Shown here one piece after another: positions 34,609-42,553 of a DNA stretch of 64,000 bases. The notes under the pieces are model-generated. The model saw nothing but the letters and a program-made list of their open reading frames with translations. It had not been told where the DNA came from and searched no databases. Position numbers and translations under genes: made by a program. The stretch spans positions 1 through 64,000 of the forward strand of contig JAAESX010000067.1 in the NCBI GenBank assembly GCA_024228935.1, in the 5' to 3' direction. Position 1 is the stretch's first letter; every line of letters begins with the position of its first letter. Origin of the DNA: Pseudomonadota bacterium (GTDB taxonomy: Bacteria; Myxococcota_A; UBA796; CAJQPC01).

Positions 34609-35433
34609 TCAGTACCGGGCCTTGCGCGGGCTGAGGATGGCCTCGAGGTCCTTCTCCTGCTTGATGAGGACACCCAGGAACGGCAGCTTGCCCTTCAGGT
34701 CCTCGGCAGAAATCCCCGCGCGGGCCAGGACGGCGAGCCAGTCGATGAACTCGCTGGTGGACGGCTTCTTGCGCAGGCCGTCGGTCTTCCGGACGCTGTA
34801 GAAGCGCTCCATCGCCGCCGAGATGAGGCGGTCGTCGAGGTCGGGGTGATGCACCCGCACGATCTCGGCCATCCGTTCCTTGTCGGGGAAGTTGATGTAG
34901 TGGAAGACGCAGCGCCGCAGGAACGCGTCGGGCAGCTCCTTCTCGGCGTTCGAGGTGATGATCGTGACCGGTCGGTTCTTCGCCGTGACGGTCTCGTCGA
35001 GCTCGTGCACGTGGAACGCCATCTCGTCCAGCTCGCGAAGGAGATCGTTCGGGAACTCCAGATCGGCCTTGTCGATCTCGTCGATGAGCAGGACCGAGCT
35101 CTCCGCGTCCCGGAACGCCTGGCCCATCGCGCCGAAGCGGATGTAGTTCCGGACGTCGGACACGTCGTTGTCCCCGAAGCGGCTGTCGTTCAGGCGCTGG
35201 ACGACGTCGTAGGTGTAGAGGCCCTCGACCGCCTTGCTGGTGGACTTGACGTGCCAAGAGCGCAGCGCCAGGCCGAGTCCTTCGGCGATGGCGTGAGCCA
35301 GGACGGTCTTGCCAGTGCCCGGCTCGCCCTTGACGAGCAAAGGGCGCTGAAGGGCGATGGAGGCGTTGACGGCGGCGACCAGCTCGGGGTCCGCGATGTA
35401 CCGGGACGTGCCCGAGAAGCGAAGAAAACTCAT
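34609..35433 (-). CDS. MoxR-family AAA+ ATPase
   Basis: A 274-residue AAA+ protein: Walker A GEPGTGKTVLA, Walker B VLLIDEIDK, sensor ITSNAEKELPDAFLRRC. This subgroup (VDVxR-like, with LNDSRFGDNDVSDVRNYI) accompanies CoxE proteins. An in-frame ATG at 35442 overlaps the -10 hexamer, so ATG 35433 is preferred. That places the start 7 nt after the -10 with no ribosome-binding site, consistent with a leaderless mRNA. It is first gene of the three-gene unit with CoxE and the TPR lipoprotein. Confidence 0.9.
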   Translation of the reverse strand: MSFLRFSGTSRYIADPELVAAVNASIALQRPLLVKGEPGTGKTVLAHAIAEGLGLALRSWHVKSTSKAVEGLYTYDVVQRLNDSRFGDNDVSDVRNYIRFGAMGQAFRDAESSVLLIDEIDKADLEFPNDLLRELDEMAFHVHELDETVTAKNRPVTIITSNAEKELPDAFLRRCVFHYINFPDKERMAEIVRVHHPDLDDRLISAAMERFYSVRKTDGLRKKPSTSEFIDWLAVLARAGISAEDLKGKLPFLGVLIKQEKDLEAILSPRKARY

Positions 35434-35440
35434 GGCTTGC

Positions 35441-35469
35441 ATCTAAGGACGCGATACGCCGAGCGCCAA
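35441..35469 (-). promoter_or_regulatory. Promoter of the MoxR unit, possibly leaderless
   Basis: TTGGCG (35464-35469), 17-nt spacer, TTAGAT (35441-35446). Seven nt separate the -10 from ATG 35433. Confidence 0.5.
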
Positions 35470-35535
35470 CCGCCGCCCGAGCCGCGCGTGGCCCTCTTCC
35501 TGCCGGCTCCAGAGGCACACACCACAGGAAACACC

Positions 35536-37206
35536 GTGGAACCCAGCATTGCAGTACTGATCGACTTCGAGAACATCGCAGCAGGATGTGAGAAGGAAGG
35601 TCTCGGCAAGGTCGACGTCGGCCTCATCATGAACCGCCTCCGGGAGAAGGGACGCGTGCTCACCGCGCGCTCCTACGCCGACTGGGGACGCTACGCCCGC
35701 TATAAGAAGGGCCTGCTCTTCGAGAACGTCATGCTGTTCGAGCTCTCGGCTCACGGCATGGGCGACAAGAACCGTGCGGACGTGGCGCTCGTCGTCGACT
35801 GCATGGAGCTCGCCTTCACCCGCGACTACATCGACACCTACGTCGTCGTCTCGGGGGACTCGGACTTCACGCCGCTCATCCAGAAGCTCCGTGAGATGAA
35901 CAAGCGCGTCATGGGCGTCGGCACCCGCCGCAGCACCAGCCGCCTGATCGTCGAGGCCTGCGACGAGTTCATCTTCTACGACACCCTGCGCGGCAACAAG
36001 ACGACCCGCACCCGCCGTGGTCGCGAGGAGTCCGGCAAGACGCTGACCCGCGAGGAGGCCATGGAGCTCGTGACCGAGGTCCTCGCCGCCCACCAGCGCG
36101 ACGACCCCTCGAGCATCCACGCCAGCCGCGTCAAGGAGCTCATCCTCCGCAAGGAGCCCGCGTTCAGCGAGTCCGACCTCGGCTTCTCCAGCTTCGGCCG
36201 GTTCATCGAGTTCTGCGGCAAGGAAGGCATCATCTCGGTCGAGAAGGACCGGCGTGCCGGCGGCTACCAGGTCACCTCGGCCGATGGCGACATCGACCAG
36301 AAGAAGGCCGAGCCCCTGCGCGAGTACAGCCCCACCGCCAAGCCGCTCTACGAGCTCCTGGTCGGCGAGTCGCTCGACCCGCTCACCCCGGCTCTCCAGG
36401 CGTGGATCTGCGACGAGATCGTCTCGAACGTCGAGGACCGCAAGAAGCGGAAGCGCCGCGTGAACCTGCAGTGGGTCACCCAGGACGTGGTCAAGAAGGG
36501 CCGCGCCAACGACCCGGTCGTGCTCGGTGGTCAGGTCAAGGGCCTGATCGACGGGCTGCACGGCGCCGGCGTGTTCCGGCACACCGACGGCGAGCCCATC
36601 CGGAGCTTCTTCGCGGCCTTCGCGCTGACGCTCGACGGACCCACGCTCCTGAAGACGCTGCGCGTCGCCAGCCTGAACAAGCTGCGCGCGCTCGGAACGG
36701 ACCTCACCTCGTGCGTCCCGGACCTCGCGGAGATCCTGCTCGGTGACCGGGAGATGACCCGGGAGATCGAGGAGCTCATCGCCTGGGAGATCCCCGCGGC
36801 CCCCGTCGTCGCGAAGTCGAACGGCGACGAGCCGGCCGCCGAGGAGAAGCCCAAGCGCAAGCGGAAGCCGCGGAAGAAGAAGAGCGAGGAGGCTGCGCCC
36901 GTCGAGGCCGCTGAGGCCGCCGTCGAGGCTGCTCCCGAGGCCGCTGAGGCTGCTCCCGAGACCGAGGCTGCCGTCGAGGCCGCTCCCGAGGCCGAGGTCG
37001 TCGTCGAGGCGCCCCCGGAGAAGCCGAAGACCAAGCGTCGGAAGCGGAAGACGAAGGCCGAGACCGAGGCTGCCAAGGCCGAGGCTGCTGCCAAGGCCGA
37101 GACCGCCGAAGCCGCGCCGGCCGAGGAGGCTCCCAAGGCCCCCGCCCGCAAGCGCCGCGCCGTGCGGAAGAAGAAGACGGAAGAGTCCCCGGCCGCCGCG
37201 GAGTGA
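35536..37206 (+). CDS. NYN-domain ribonuclease-like protein with OST-HTH/LOTUS domain
   Basis: A 556-residue protein. Residues 1-150 are a NYN (PIN-like) nuclease fold of the LabA type with acidic motifs VLIDFENI, DVALVVDCMELAF and VVVSGDSDFTPLI. Around 175-250 lies an OST-HTH/LOTUS RNA-binding domain (VKELILRKEPAFSESDLGFS). A further helical region follows, then a long Ala/Glu/Lys-rich tail with RKRKPRKKK-type basic clusters. NYN-LOTUS proteins act in RNA turnover. The GTG start (35536) follows AGGAAA; the frame upstream is open but antisense to MoxR. Confidence 0.85.
   Translation: MEPSIAVLIDFENIAAGCEKEGLGKVDVGLIMNRLREKGRVLTARSYADWGRYARYKKGLLFENVMLFELSAHGMGDKNRADVALVVDCMELAFTRDYIDTYVVVSGDSDFTPLIQKLREMNKRVMGVGTRRSTSRLIVEACDEFIFYDTLRGNKTTRTRRGREESGKTLTREEAMELVTEVLAAHQRDDPSSIHASRVKELILRKEPAFSESDLGFSSFGRFIEFCGKEGIISVEKDRRAGGYQVTSADGDIDQKKAEPLREYSPTAKPLYELLVGESLDPLTPALQAWICDEIVSNVEDRKKRKRRVNLQWVTQDVVKKGRANDPVVLGGQVKGLIDGLHGAGVFRHTDGEPIRSFFAAFALTLDGPTLLKTLRVASLNKLRALGTDLTSCVPDLAEILLGDREMTREIEELIAWEIPAAPVVAKSNGDEPAAEEKPKRKRKPRKKKSEEAAPVEAAEAAVEAAPEAAEAAPETEAAVEAAPEAEVVVEAPPEKPKTKRRKRKTKAETEAAKAEAAAKAETAEAAPAEEAPKAPARKRRAVRKKKTEESPAAAE
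36898..37014 (+). repeat. Degenerate Ala/Glu-coding repeats in the NYN protein tail
   Basis: Imperfect units of GTCGAGGCTGCTCCCGAG and variants encode a VEAAPEAAEAAPE-like stretch between basic clusters. Confidence 0.6.
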
Positions 37207-37210
37207 TCCG

Positions 37211-38530
37211 ATGGCGCGGATCGTCACCGGCCCGCTGACCCGGGCCGTCGTCGTCGAGGACCCGCATGCGGACCTCGACGGCCTGCTCCTGGCGGGCGGC
37301 TTCACGTCCGTCGTTCGTCTCCCGGCTGCCCCGCCGCAGGACGAGCTCATCGCCGCCCTGGTGGACAACCGCGCCCAGGTGCTCTTCAAGCGCTCGCGGG
37401 TCCCCGTGACGCGCGCGGTCATCGAGGCCGCCCCCGACCTGGTCAGCATCCAGCTGTGCTGTATCGGGGATGACTCGATCGACAAGGAGGCCTGCGCCGA
37501 GCACGGCGTCCTGGTGTTCAACGACCCGATCAGCAACGGCCGGTCGGTCGTCGAGCTGGCGCTGGGCCACCTCGTGGGGCTCTCGCGCCGTCTGTACGAG
37601 ACGTACGACGACACGAACGACCGGATCTGGGAGAAGAACAACCGCGAGCGGTACGAGGTGCGAGGCAAGGTCCTCGGCATCGTCGGCCTGGGCAACATCG
37701 GGCGCGCGACCGCACGCCTGGCCGAGCAGTTCGGGATGCGCGTCCTCTTCCACGACAGCCGCGAGGTCGCCCAGGAGATCGGCTCGGAGATGGGCTGGAG
37801 CTCGCAGCCGACCATCGAGGCCGTCTTCCGGAACAGCGACTTCGTCTCCCTGCACATGAGCGCGGTCGACAGCCAGGGCGCCAGCAACGCCGGCTGCATC
37901 ACGCGGGACATCCTGTTCTCGCTCGGCGCCGACCGGCCGGAGAACTCCCCTCGCCTGTTCCTGAATCTTTCCAGGGGGTTCCTGCACGACCCCCAGGATC
38001 TGCTGGATGCGGTGGCCGCGGGGCGCGTGCGTCGCGCTGCGGTCGATGTGTACCCGGTGGAGCCTCGCAAGAACGGACCCGGCTGGGACAATCCGTACGC
38101 CGACGAGCCGCGAATCGCGACGACGCCCCACATCGGCGCCGCCACGCAAGAGGCCCAGCCGCGCATCGCCCGCCGGGTGTCCGCGACCACGCTGGCGTTC
38201 TCCCAGCACGGCTCGATCCGCGACTGCGTGTTCTCGCCGCGGACCAAGATCGACGTGGCCGACGGACATCGGGACGGCCGAGCGGTCCTGGTCGTCGTCC
38301 ACGCCACGACCCGCGGGACCAAGAAGGCCCTCGACGACGCGATCTACGAGGCGGGCTCCGACAACCTGCGCTCGACGCATCGGGACTTCAGCCGCTGGGA
38401 CGTCGCCGTCGATGTCAGCCTGCTGGACCGTCCGCTGTCGGATGCCGGCCTGAAGCGCATCCTCGAGCGCACGCGCGAGCTCACCGGTGAGCAGGACGCG
38501 GTCCGGCTGGTTCGTCAGATCAGCGCATGA
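37211..38530 (+). CDS. Phosphoglycerate dehydrogenase-like D-2-hydroxyacid dehydrogenase
   Basis: A 439-residue NAD-dependent oxidoreductase of the D-3-phosphoglycerate dehydrogenase group. Rossmann motif GIVGLGNIGRAT, then catalytic Arg in NLSRGFLHD, Glu in DVYPVEP and His in TTPHIGAAT. An ACT-like C-terminal domain follows (about 345-439: GRAVLVVVHATTRGTKKALD). No serC or serB is adjacent, so serine biosynthesis is likely but unproven. GGAG precedes the ATG, and it starts 4 nt after the NYN gene stop. Confidence 0.85.
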   Translation: MARIVTGPLTRAVVVEDPHADLDGLLLAGGFTSVVRLPAAPPQDELIAALVDNRAQVLFKRSRVPVTRAVIEAAPDLVSIQLCCIGDDSIDKEACAEHGVLVFNDPISNGRSVVELALGHLVGLSRRLYETYDDTNDRIWEKNNRERYEVRGKVLGIVGLGNIGRATARLAEQFGMRVLFHDSREVAQEIGSEMGWSSQPTIEAVFRNSDFVSLHMSAVDSQGASNAGCITRDILFSLGADRPENSPRLFLNLSRGFLHDPQDLLDAVAAGRVRRAAVDVYPVEPRKNGPGWDNPYADEPRIATTPHIGAATQEAQPRIARRVSATTLAFSQHGSIRDCVFSPRTKIDVADGHRDGRAVLVVVHATTRGTKKALDDAIYEAGSDNLRSTHRDFSRWDVAVDVSLLDRPLSDAGLKRILERTRELTGEQDAVRLVRQISA

Positions 38531-38847
38531 GGGTCCTGGCGCTCTCGCTCGAGGGCGTCGAGCTGAGCCCCGGGCTCGTCGATCGACTCGCGGTGGACTG
38601 GCAGATCGTCTACCTCAGCGGCGCGGATCCCGATGTCGCCGCCCGCGCGTCGACCGCGAGCCCGCCGGACCCCCTCGCCCTGCTCGAGGTCCTCGACCCG
38701 GCAGCGGAGCGCTGCCTCGTGGTCGGACGAGGTCCCGAAGACGCTACCTGCGCCCGCGAGGCCTCGTTCCACACGCGGGTCCCGGTCCAGTACGAAGAAC
38801 CGGACGACATCGAGGCCTGGCTGCGGGCGCTATATCCCGGGGCCTGA
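38527..38847 (+). CDS. Small hypothetical protein, faint HAD-like C-terminus
   Basis: A 106-residue protein whose ATG overlaps the dehydrogenase stop (ATGA), so it is translated with it. ERCLVVGRGPEDATCAREAS resembles the last motif of HAD phosphatases (VGDxxxDxxxAxxAG), but the catalytic DxDx motif is absent. A link to phosphoserine handling would be tempting but cannot be supported. Its 3' end overlaps the convergent lipoprotein gene by 18 nt. Confidence 0.6.
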   Translation: MRVLALSLEGVELSPGLVDRLAVDWQIVYLSGADPDVAARASTASPPDPLALLEVLDPAAERCLVVGRGPEDATCAREASFHTRVPVQYEEPDDIEAWLRALYPGA

Positions 38848-40839
38848 CGGCACCACGTAGACGTCGTAGGCCCAGGAGAACAGGGCCAGATCATCCTGGC
38901 CGTCCCCGCTCAGATCCGCGCCGGAGAAGACCCGGTCCAGCCGAACGCCACCCGTCGGACCCGACAGGCTGTGGGTCGCAAGGGCGTCCACGCTCGAGGT
39001 GCCCGACACCGGGCCACTCAGGATCCAGACCGTGCCCGAGTTGGACCCGTTCTGGTCGGCGTAGCTGGCACTCAGGGTGACGTCGTCCACGCCGTCGTGG
39101 TCGATGTCGCCCGGGCTCGCGATCCAGCTCCCGAGCAGCGACGTCGAGGTCCCAACCACCATCCCGACCACGGCGTCCTCGAACAGCTCGGCCTCGAGGT
39201 CGTCGAGCACGTAGACCGCACCCTGCGAGCCGGAGTACCCGGTGGCGCCGACGAGGACGTCCAGCTCGCCGTCGTCGTCGAGGTCGTGCAGCCCGACCGC
39301 CGAGCCGAACCGGAGCGACGAGGAGCCTTCGCCCATGGTGACGGCGTCGGCGATGCTGTAGTCGCCGTCGGGCCCGGCCACGAAGACGAGCATCCCGGCG
39401 ACGCTGCCGAAGGTCCGGGACTCCGAGGCGCCGATGAGCAGGTCGTCCACGCCATCCCCGTCGACGTCCCCGGTGAGCGGGCGCATCAGCTGGTCGTTCG
39501 CGTCGCCGCGGACCGTGACGAACGCGTCGTAGGCGTCCTGCGAGCCCTCGAGTGCATCGAACACGACGACCTCGCCGCCCGAGCTCTCGTAGTGGTCGGA
39601 CTGGCTCGCCGCCGTGATGATGTCCGCGACGCCATCGCCGGTCAGATCGCCGAGCACGACCTCGGTCCCGAAGGCGCCGCCGTCGTCGAGCCGACCGAAG
39701 AGCTCGACGGAGGCGTCGCCTCGCAGATCGATCTCACCGACCGGGCCCGGGTGCACGAAGACGCGCCCGTAGTAGTCGCTGCCCCAGGCCGTAGCCGAGC
39801 CCACGACCAGGTCGCCCTGCCCGTCGCCGTCGACGTCCCCGACCTGGAGCGAGGTCGCGATCGTCCAGCCCTCGACCTCGGAGTGCAGGACGAGCCGGTC
39901 GTCGTCCAGGTCGCCGATGCGGACGTTGCCTTCGTAGTCCGCGAACACCAGCTCGGGTCCGTGGCCCAGGTCGCCCAGCGCGAACGCTCCCGTCGCGCTC
40001 GTCTCCGACCAGGTCCAGGCGGTGCCGACGTCCACGTCGCCACTGGGACCGCACTCCAGGGCCTCCTCGTTGCAGTCGTCGTCCAGGCCGTTGCCGCAGA
40101 CCTCCTCGACGCTCGGGCTGACCGAGGCCTTGGTGTCGTCGCAGTCGTCGCTCGCCTCGGCGTAGCCCTCGGGCGGGCTGCATGCGACGAGCTCTCCGGC
40201 CTCGGTGCCGTGTCCGTCGCCGTCCAGGTCCTCGTACCAGGTGCGCCAGTCGCGGGCGTCCGGGTCGTCCTCGTTCACCAGGCCGTCGCAGTCCTCGTCC
40301 ACGCCGTCCGCGTCGCAGACCTCGGCCTGGTCGGGGCTCACTCCCGGGTCGGCGTCGTCGCAGTCGTCTCCCCCCATCTCGGCGGCGTCGAAGCCATCGC
40401 CGTCCGCGTCGTCGTCGCTCTTGCCATCGCAGTCCTGGTCGACGCCGTCGTAGTAGACCTCCTCGGCCAGCGGACCGATGGTCGGATCCGTCGGCGCGCA
40501 GTCACCACCGATGGCGACGTACCCCTCGGGCGCCCCGCACTGATCGATGGCGTCGTCGTCGTCGCCCGCGCCGTCGCCGTCCGCGTCGGCGTACCAGGTG
40601 GTCGTCGCCGGAGCGTCCAGGCAGTCGCAGCCCGCGTCGCCGTCCGGGCTGGCCGTGGCGTCGTTGTCGTCGCAGTCTCCCGGCAGGAGCACCCAGCCGG
40701 CGTCGCGGCAAGCGTGGGCCCAGTCCGCCTCGGCCCCGTACCCGTCTCCGTCCTGGTCCCGGTAGACCGTCTCGGCCTCGCAGGCCGCCGTGTCGGTCAC
40801 CGCATCGGTGCAGGACAGCGTCGAGAGGAGCAGGAGCAC
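38830..40839 (-). CDS. MopE-repeat plus FG-GAP lipoprotein
   Basis: A 669-residue surface-type protein. GTG 40839 gives leader MLLLLSTLSC, a ten-residue uncharged lipobox signal. Residues 20-265 hold about five MopE-type Asp/Cys repeats ([53 protein letters not shown]). Residues 275-665 are FG-GAP/integrin-alpha-like propeller blades with calcium-loop motifs (GDVDGDGQGDLVVGSA, GDLTGDGVADIITAAS, GDVDGDGVDDLLIGAS). Both halves suggest metal-stabilised cell-surface structure. The -10 TATGTT lies 6 nt from the start. Confidence 0.82.
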   Translation of the reverse strand: MLLLLSTLSCTDAVTDTAACEAETVYRDQDGDGYGAEADWAHACRDAGWVLLPGDCDDNDATASPDGDAGCDCLDAPATTTWYADADGDGAGDDDDAIDQCGAPEGYVAIGGDCAPTDPTIGPLAEEVYYDGVDQDCDGKSDDDADGDGFDAAEMGGDDCDDADPGVSPDQAEVCDADGVDEDCDGLVNEDDPDARDWRTWYEDLDGDGHGTEAGELVACSPPEGYAEASDDCDDTKASVSPSVEEVCGNGLDDDCNEEALECGPSGDVDVGTAWTWSETSATGAFALGDLGHGPELVFADYEGNVRIGDLDDDRLVLHSEVEGWTIATSLQVGDVDGDGQGDLVVGSATAWGSDYYGRVFVHPGPVGEIDLRGDASVELFGRLDDGGAFGTEVVLGDLTGDGVADIITAASQSDHYESSGGEVVVFDALEGSQDAYDAFVTVRGDANDQLMRPLTGDVDGDGVDDLLIGASESRTFGSVAGMLVFVAGPDGDYSIADAVTMGEGSSSLRFGSAVGLHDLDDDGELDVLVGATGYSGSQGAVYVLDDLEAELFEDAVVGMVVGTSTSLLGSWIASPGDIDHDGVDDVTLSASYADQNGSNSGTVWILSGPVSGTSSVDALATHSLSGPTGGVRLDRVFSGADLSGDGQDDLALFSWAYDVYVVPSGPGI

Positions 40840-40845
40840 CCACCG

Positions 40846-40874
40846 AACATAGCCGTTAGACGCGCTTGGCCCTA
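40846..40874 (-). promoter_or_regulatory. Candidate promoter of the MopE/FG-GAP lipoprotein, possibly leaderless
   Basis: TAGGGC (40869-40874), 17-nt spacer, TATGTT (40846-40851), then 6 nt to GTG 40839. The -35 is imperfect, and GGTGG next to the start could also act as a ribosome-binding site. Confidence 0.35.
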
Positions 40875-40901
40875 CACTCTGGGCGCTCGAACGGAGGCCC
40901 G

Positions 40902-42551
40902 ATGGGCGAGGCCGCGCCGCCACTTGCCGACGGCCGCTACCGGCTCATCGACGTACTCGGCGCCGGCGGCATGGCCACGGTGTACCGGGCGTACGACAGC
41001 CGCCTGCAGGTGCAGCGCGCGGTCAAGATCCTGAGCCCGGCCCTGGCGCGCAAGCGAAGCCTCCGGACCCGGTTCGAGGGCGAGGCCAGCACGATGGCCC
41101 TGCTCGAGCACAAGCACATCGTCCGGGTCTACGACGTCGGCGCGGATGGCGACCGCGTCTACATCATCATGGAGCTGGTCGACAGCGGCTCGCTCCTGGA
41201 TCGGGTGAAGAACGACGGCCCCCTGCCCCCGCGCATGGCCTGCCAGGTCACGCTCGACATGCTGGACGCGCTGACCGTCGCGCACGACCGCGGCGTCGTC
41301 CACCGCGACATCAAGCCGCACAACATCCTGCTGGCCTCGGACGGCGTCGTCCGCATCACCGACTTCGGCATCGCCCGCATGCGCCAGGACGAGGAAGACG
41401 ACGGCATGACGAAGACGGGGGCCGTGATGGGCACCTGGGGCTTCATGGCGCCCGAACAGCGCGTCGACGCCAAGAGCGTCGATCTGCGCGCCGACCTGTA
41501 CTCGGTCGGGGCGACCCTCTACGCGGTGCTGACGGACAAGACGCCGGTCGACCTGTTCGTCGCTGACATGGACGCCCGACTGCTGGCTGGCCTGCCCGAG
41601 GGTGTCGCCGAGTTCATCCGAAAGGCCTGCAAGTACGACCGGGACGACCGCTTCGACAGCGCCCGCTCGATGAGCGCCGCCCTGCGCGAGGTGCTCGAAG
41701 CCCTCCCCGACGACCCCGCCGGCTCGCCGCCTCTCGTGCGCTCCCAGCCGCTGAAGCCCCTGCCCGGACTCCCCGGTCACGCCGTGGGGGGCACCGGCCT
41801 CGTCCAGGACAGCCGCAACCCCGTCGAGCCCAGCACACCGGCGCTGGAGACGATGGTCCCGGACCTGGCGGACGGCTCGTTCCCGCCCGAGGACTCCGAA
41901 CACGAGGAGCTGTCGGACGAGGACGTCGACGACGACCCCACCGGGCTGTCCGCCATCGACGAGCCGGCGCCTCCCGTCACGCCCCCGGCGCGTGCTCCCG
42001 TCGGCCTCATCCTGGGCGGCCTCGTCGCCGTCCTGGGGCTCGGTGGCGGGCTGTGGTTCGCGACGCAGGACCCGGTCGAGGCCCCCATCGTCGAGGACCC
42101 CGTGGTCGTCGAGGACCCGGTGGTGGTCGAGGATCCCATCGAGGACCCCGTCGTCGTCGAGGAACCCATCGAGGATCCGGTCGTGGTGAAGGACCCGGTC
42201 GTGGTGAAGGACCCGGTGGAGAAGGACCCCGTGATCACGGCGCCCGTCGTGAAGCTCAAGGGCGTCCAGCACAGCCCGCCGCGTAGCCCGACCGTCGGCA
42301 GCACCGTCACGCTCTCGTTCCGGCTGCCGGGCGACGACTACAAGGTCACGCTCTACACCAAGTCGACCGGCGGCACCTACGCCCAGAAGACGCTCTTCGG
42401 CAGCGGCGGCGCCTACTCGGGCCAGGTCCAGATCGACGCCAGCTACGCCGGCAAGAGCCTGGAGTACTACCTCAAGGCGACCCCGCGCTCGGGCGGCTCG
42501 GACCTGACCTACAAGAGCGGGTTCTCACCGCAGAAGGTCTCGGTCGAGTAG
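40902..42551 (+). CDS. Ser/Thr protein kinase with extracytoplasmic C-terminal domain
   Basis: A 549-residue Hanks-type kinase. N-lobe GAGGMATVYRAYDS with Lys42 in RAVKIL; catalytic loop VVHRDIKPHN (Asp136); DFG at 154-156; GTWGFMAPEQ activation-segment end. All catalytic residues are intact. A Pro/acid linker leads to one transmembrane helix (about 367-388, LILGGLVAVLGLGGGLWF). Then come VEDPVV repeats and a C-terminal beta domain (STVTLSFRLPGDDYKVTLYT) that may sense an external signal. GGAGG lies 7 nt before the ATG, and TACACT at 40873 is a likely -10. Confidence 0.93.
   Translation: MGEAAPPLADGRYRLIDVLGAGGMATVYRAYDSRLQVQRAVKILSPALARKRSLRTRFEGEASTMALLEHKHIVRVYDVGADGDRVYIIMELVDSGSLLDRVKNDGPLPPRMACQVTLDMLDALTVAHDRGVVHRDIKPHNILLASDGVVRITDFGIARMRQDEEDDGMTKTGAVMGTWGFMAPEQRVDAKSVDLRADLYSVGATLYAVLTDKTPVDLFVADMDARLLAGLPEGVAEFIRKACKYDRDDRFDSARSMSAALREVLEALPDDPAGSPPLVRSQPLKPLPGLPGHAVGGTGLVQDSRNPVEPSTPALETMVPDLADGSFPPEDSEHEELSDEDVDDDPTGLSAIDEPAPPVTPPARAPVGLILGGLVAVLGLGGGLWFATQDPVEAPIVEDPVVVEDPVVVEDPIEDPVVVEEPIEDPVVVKDPVVVKDPVEKDPVITAPVVKLKGVQHSPPRSPTVGSTVTLSFRLPGDDYKVTLYTKSTGGTYAQKTLFGSGGAYSGQVQIDASYAGKSLEYYLKATPRSGGSDLTYKSGFSPQKVSVE
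42085..42232 (+). repeat. In-frame repeats encoding VEDPVVVEDP units in the kinase linker
   Basis: About eight 15-18 nt units related to GTCGAGGACCCGGTGGTG, just after the transmembrane helix; probably a spacer crossing the periplasm. Confidence 0.65.
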
Positions 42552-42553
42552 AC

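Noticed and set aside
35443..38322. A 959-codon open frame antisense to the NYN and dehydrogenase genes
   Set aside because: Low-complexity Ser/Arg/Leu composition and no motifs; both sense genes have clear domains and starts.
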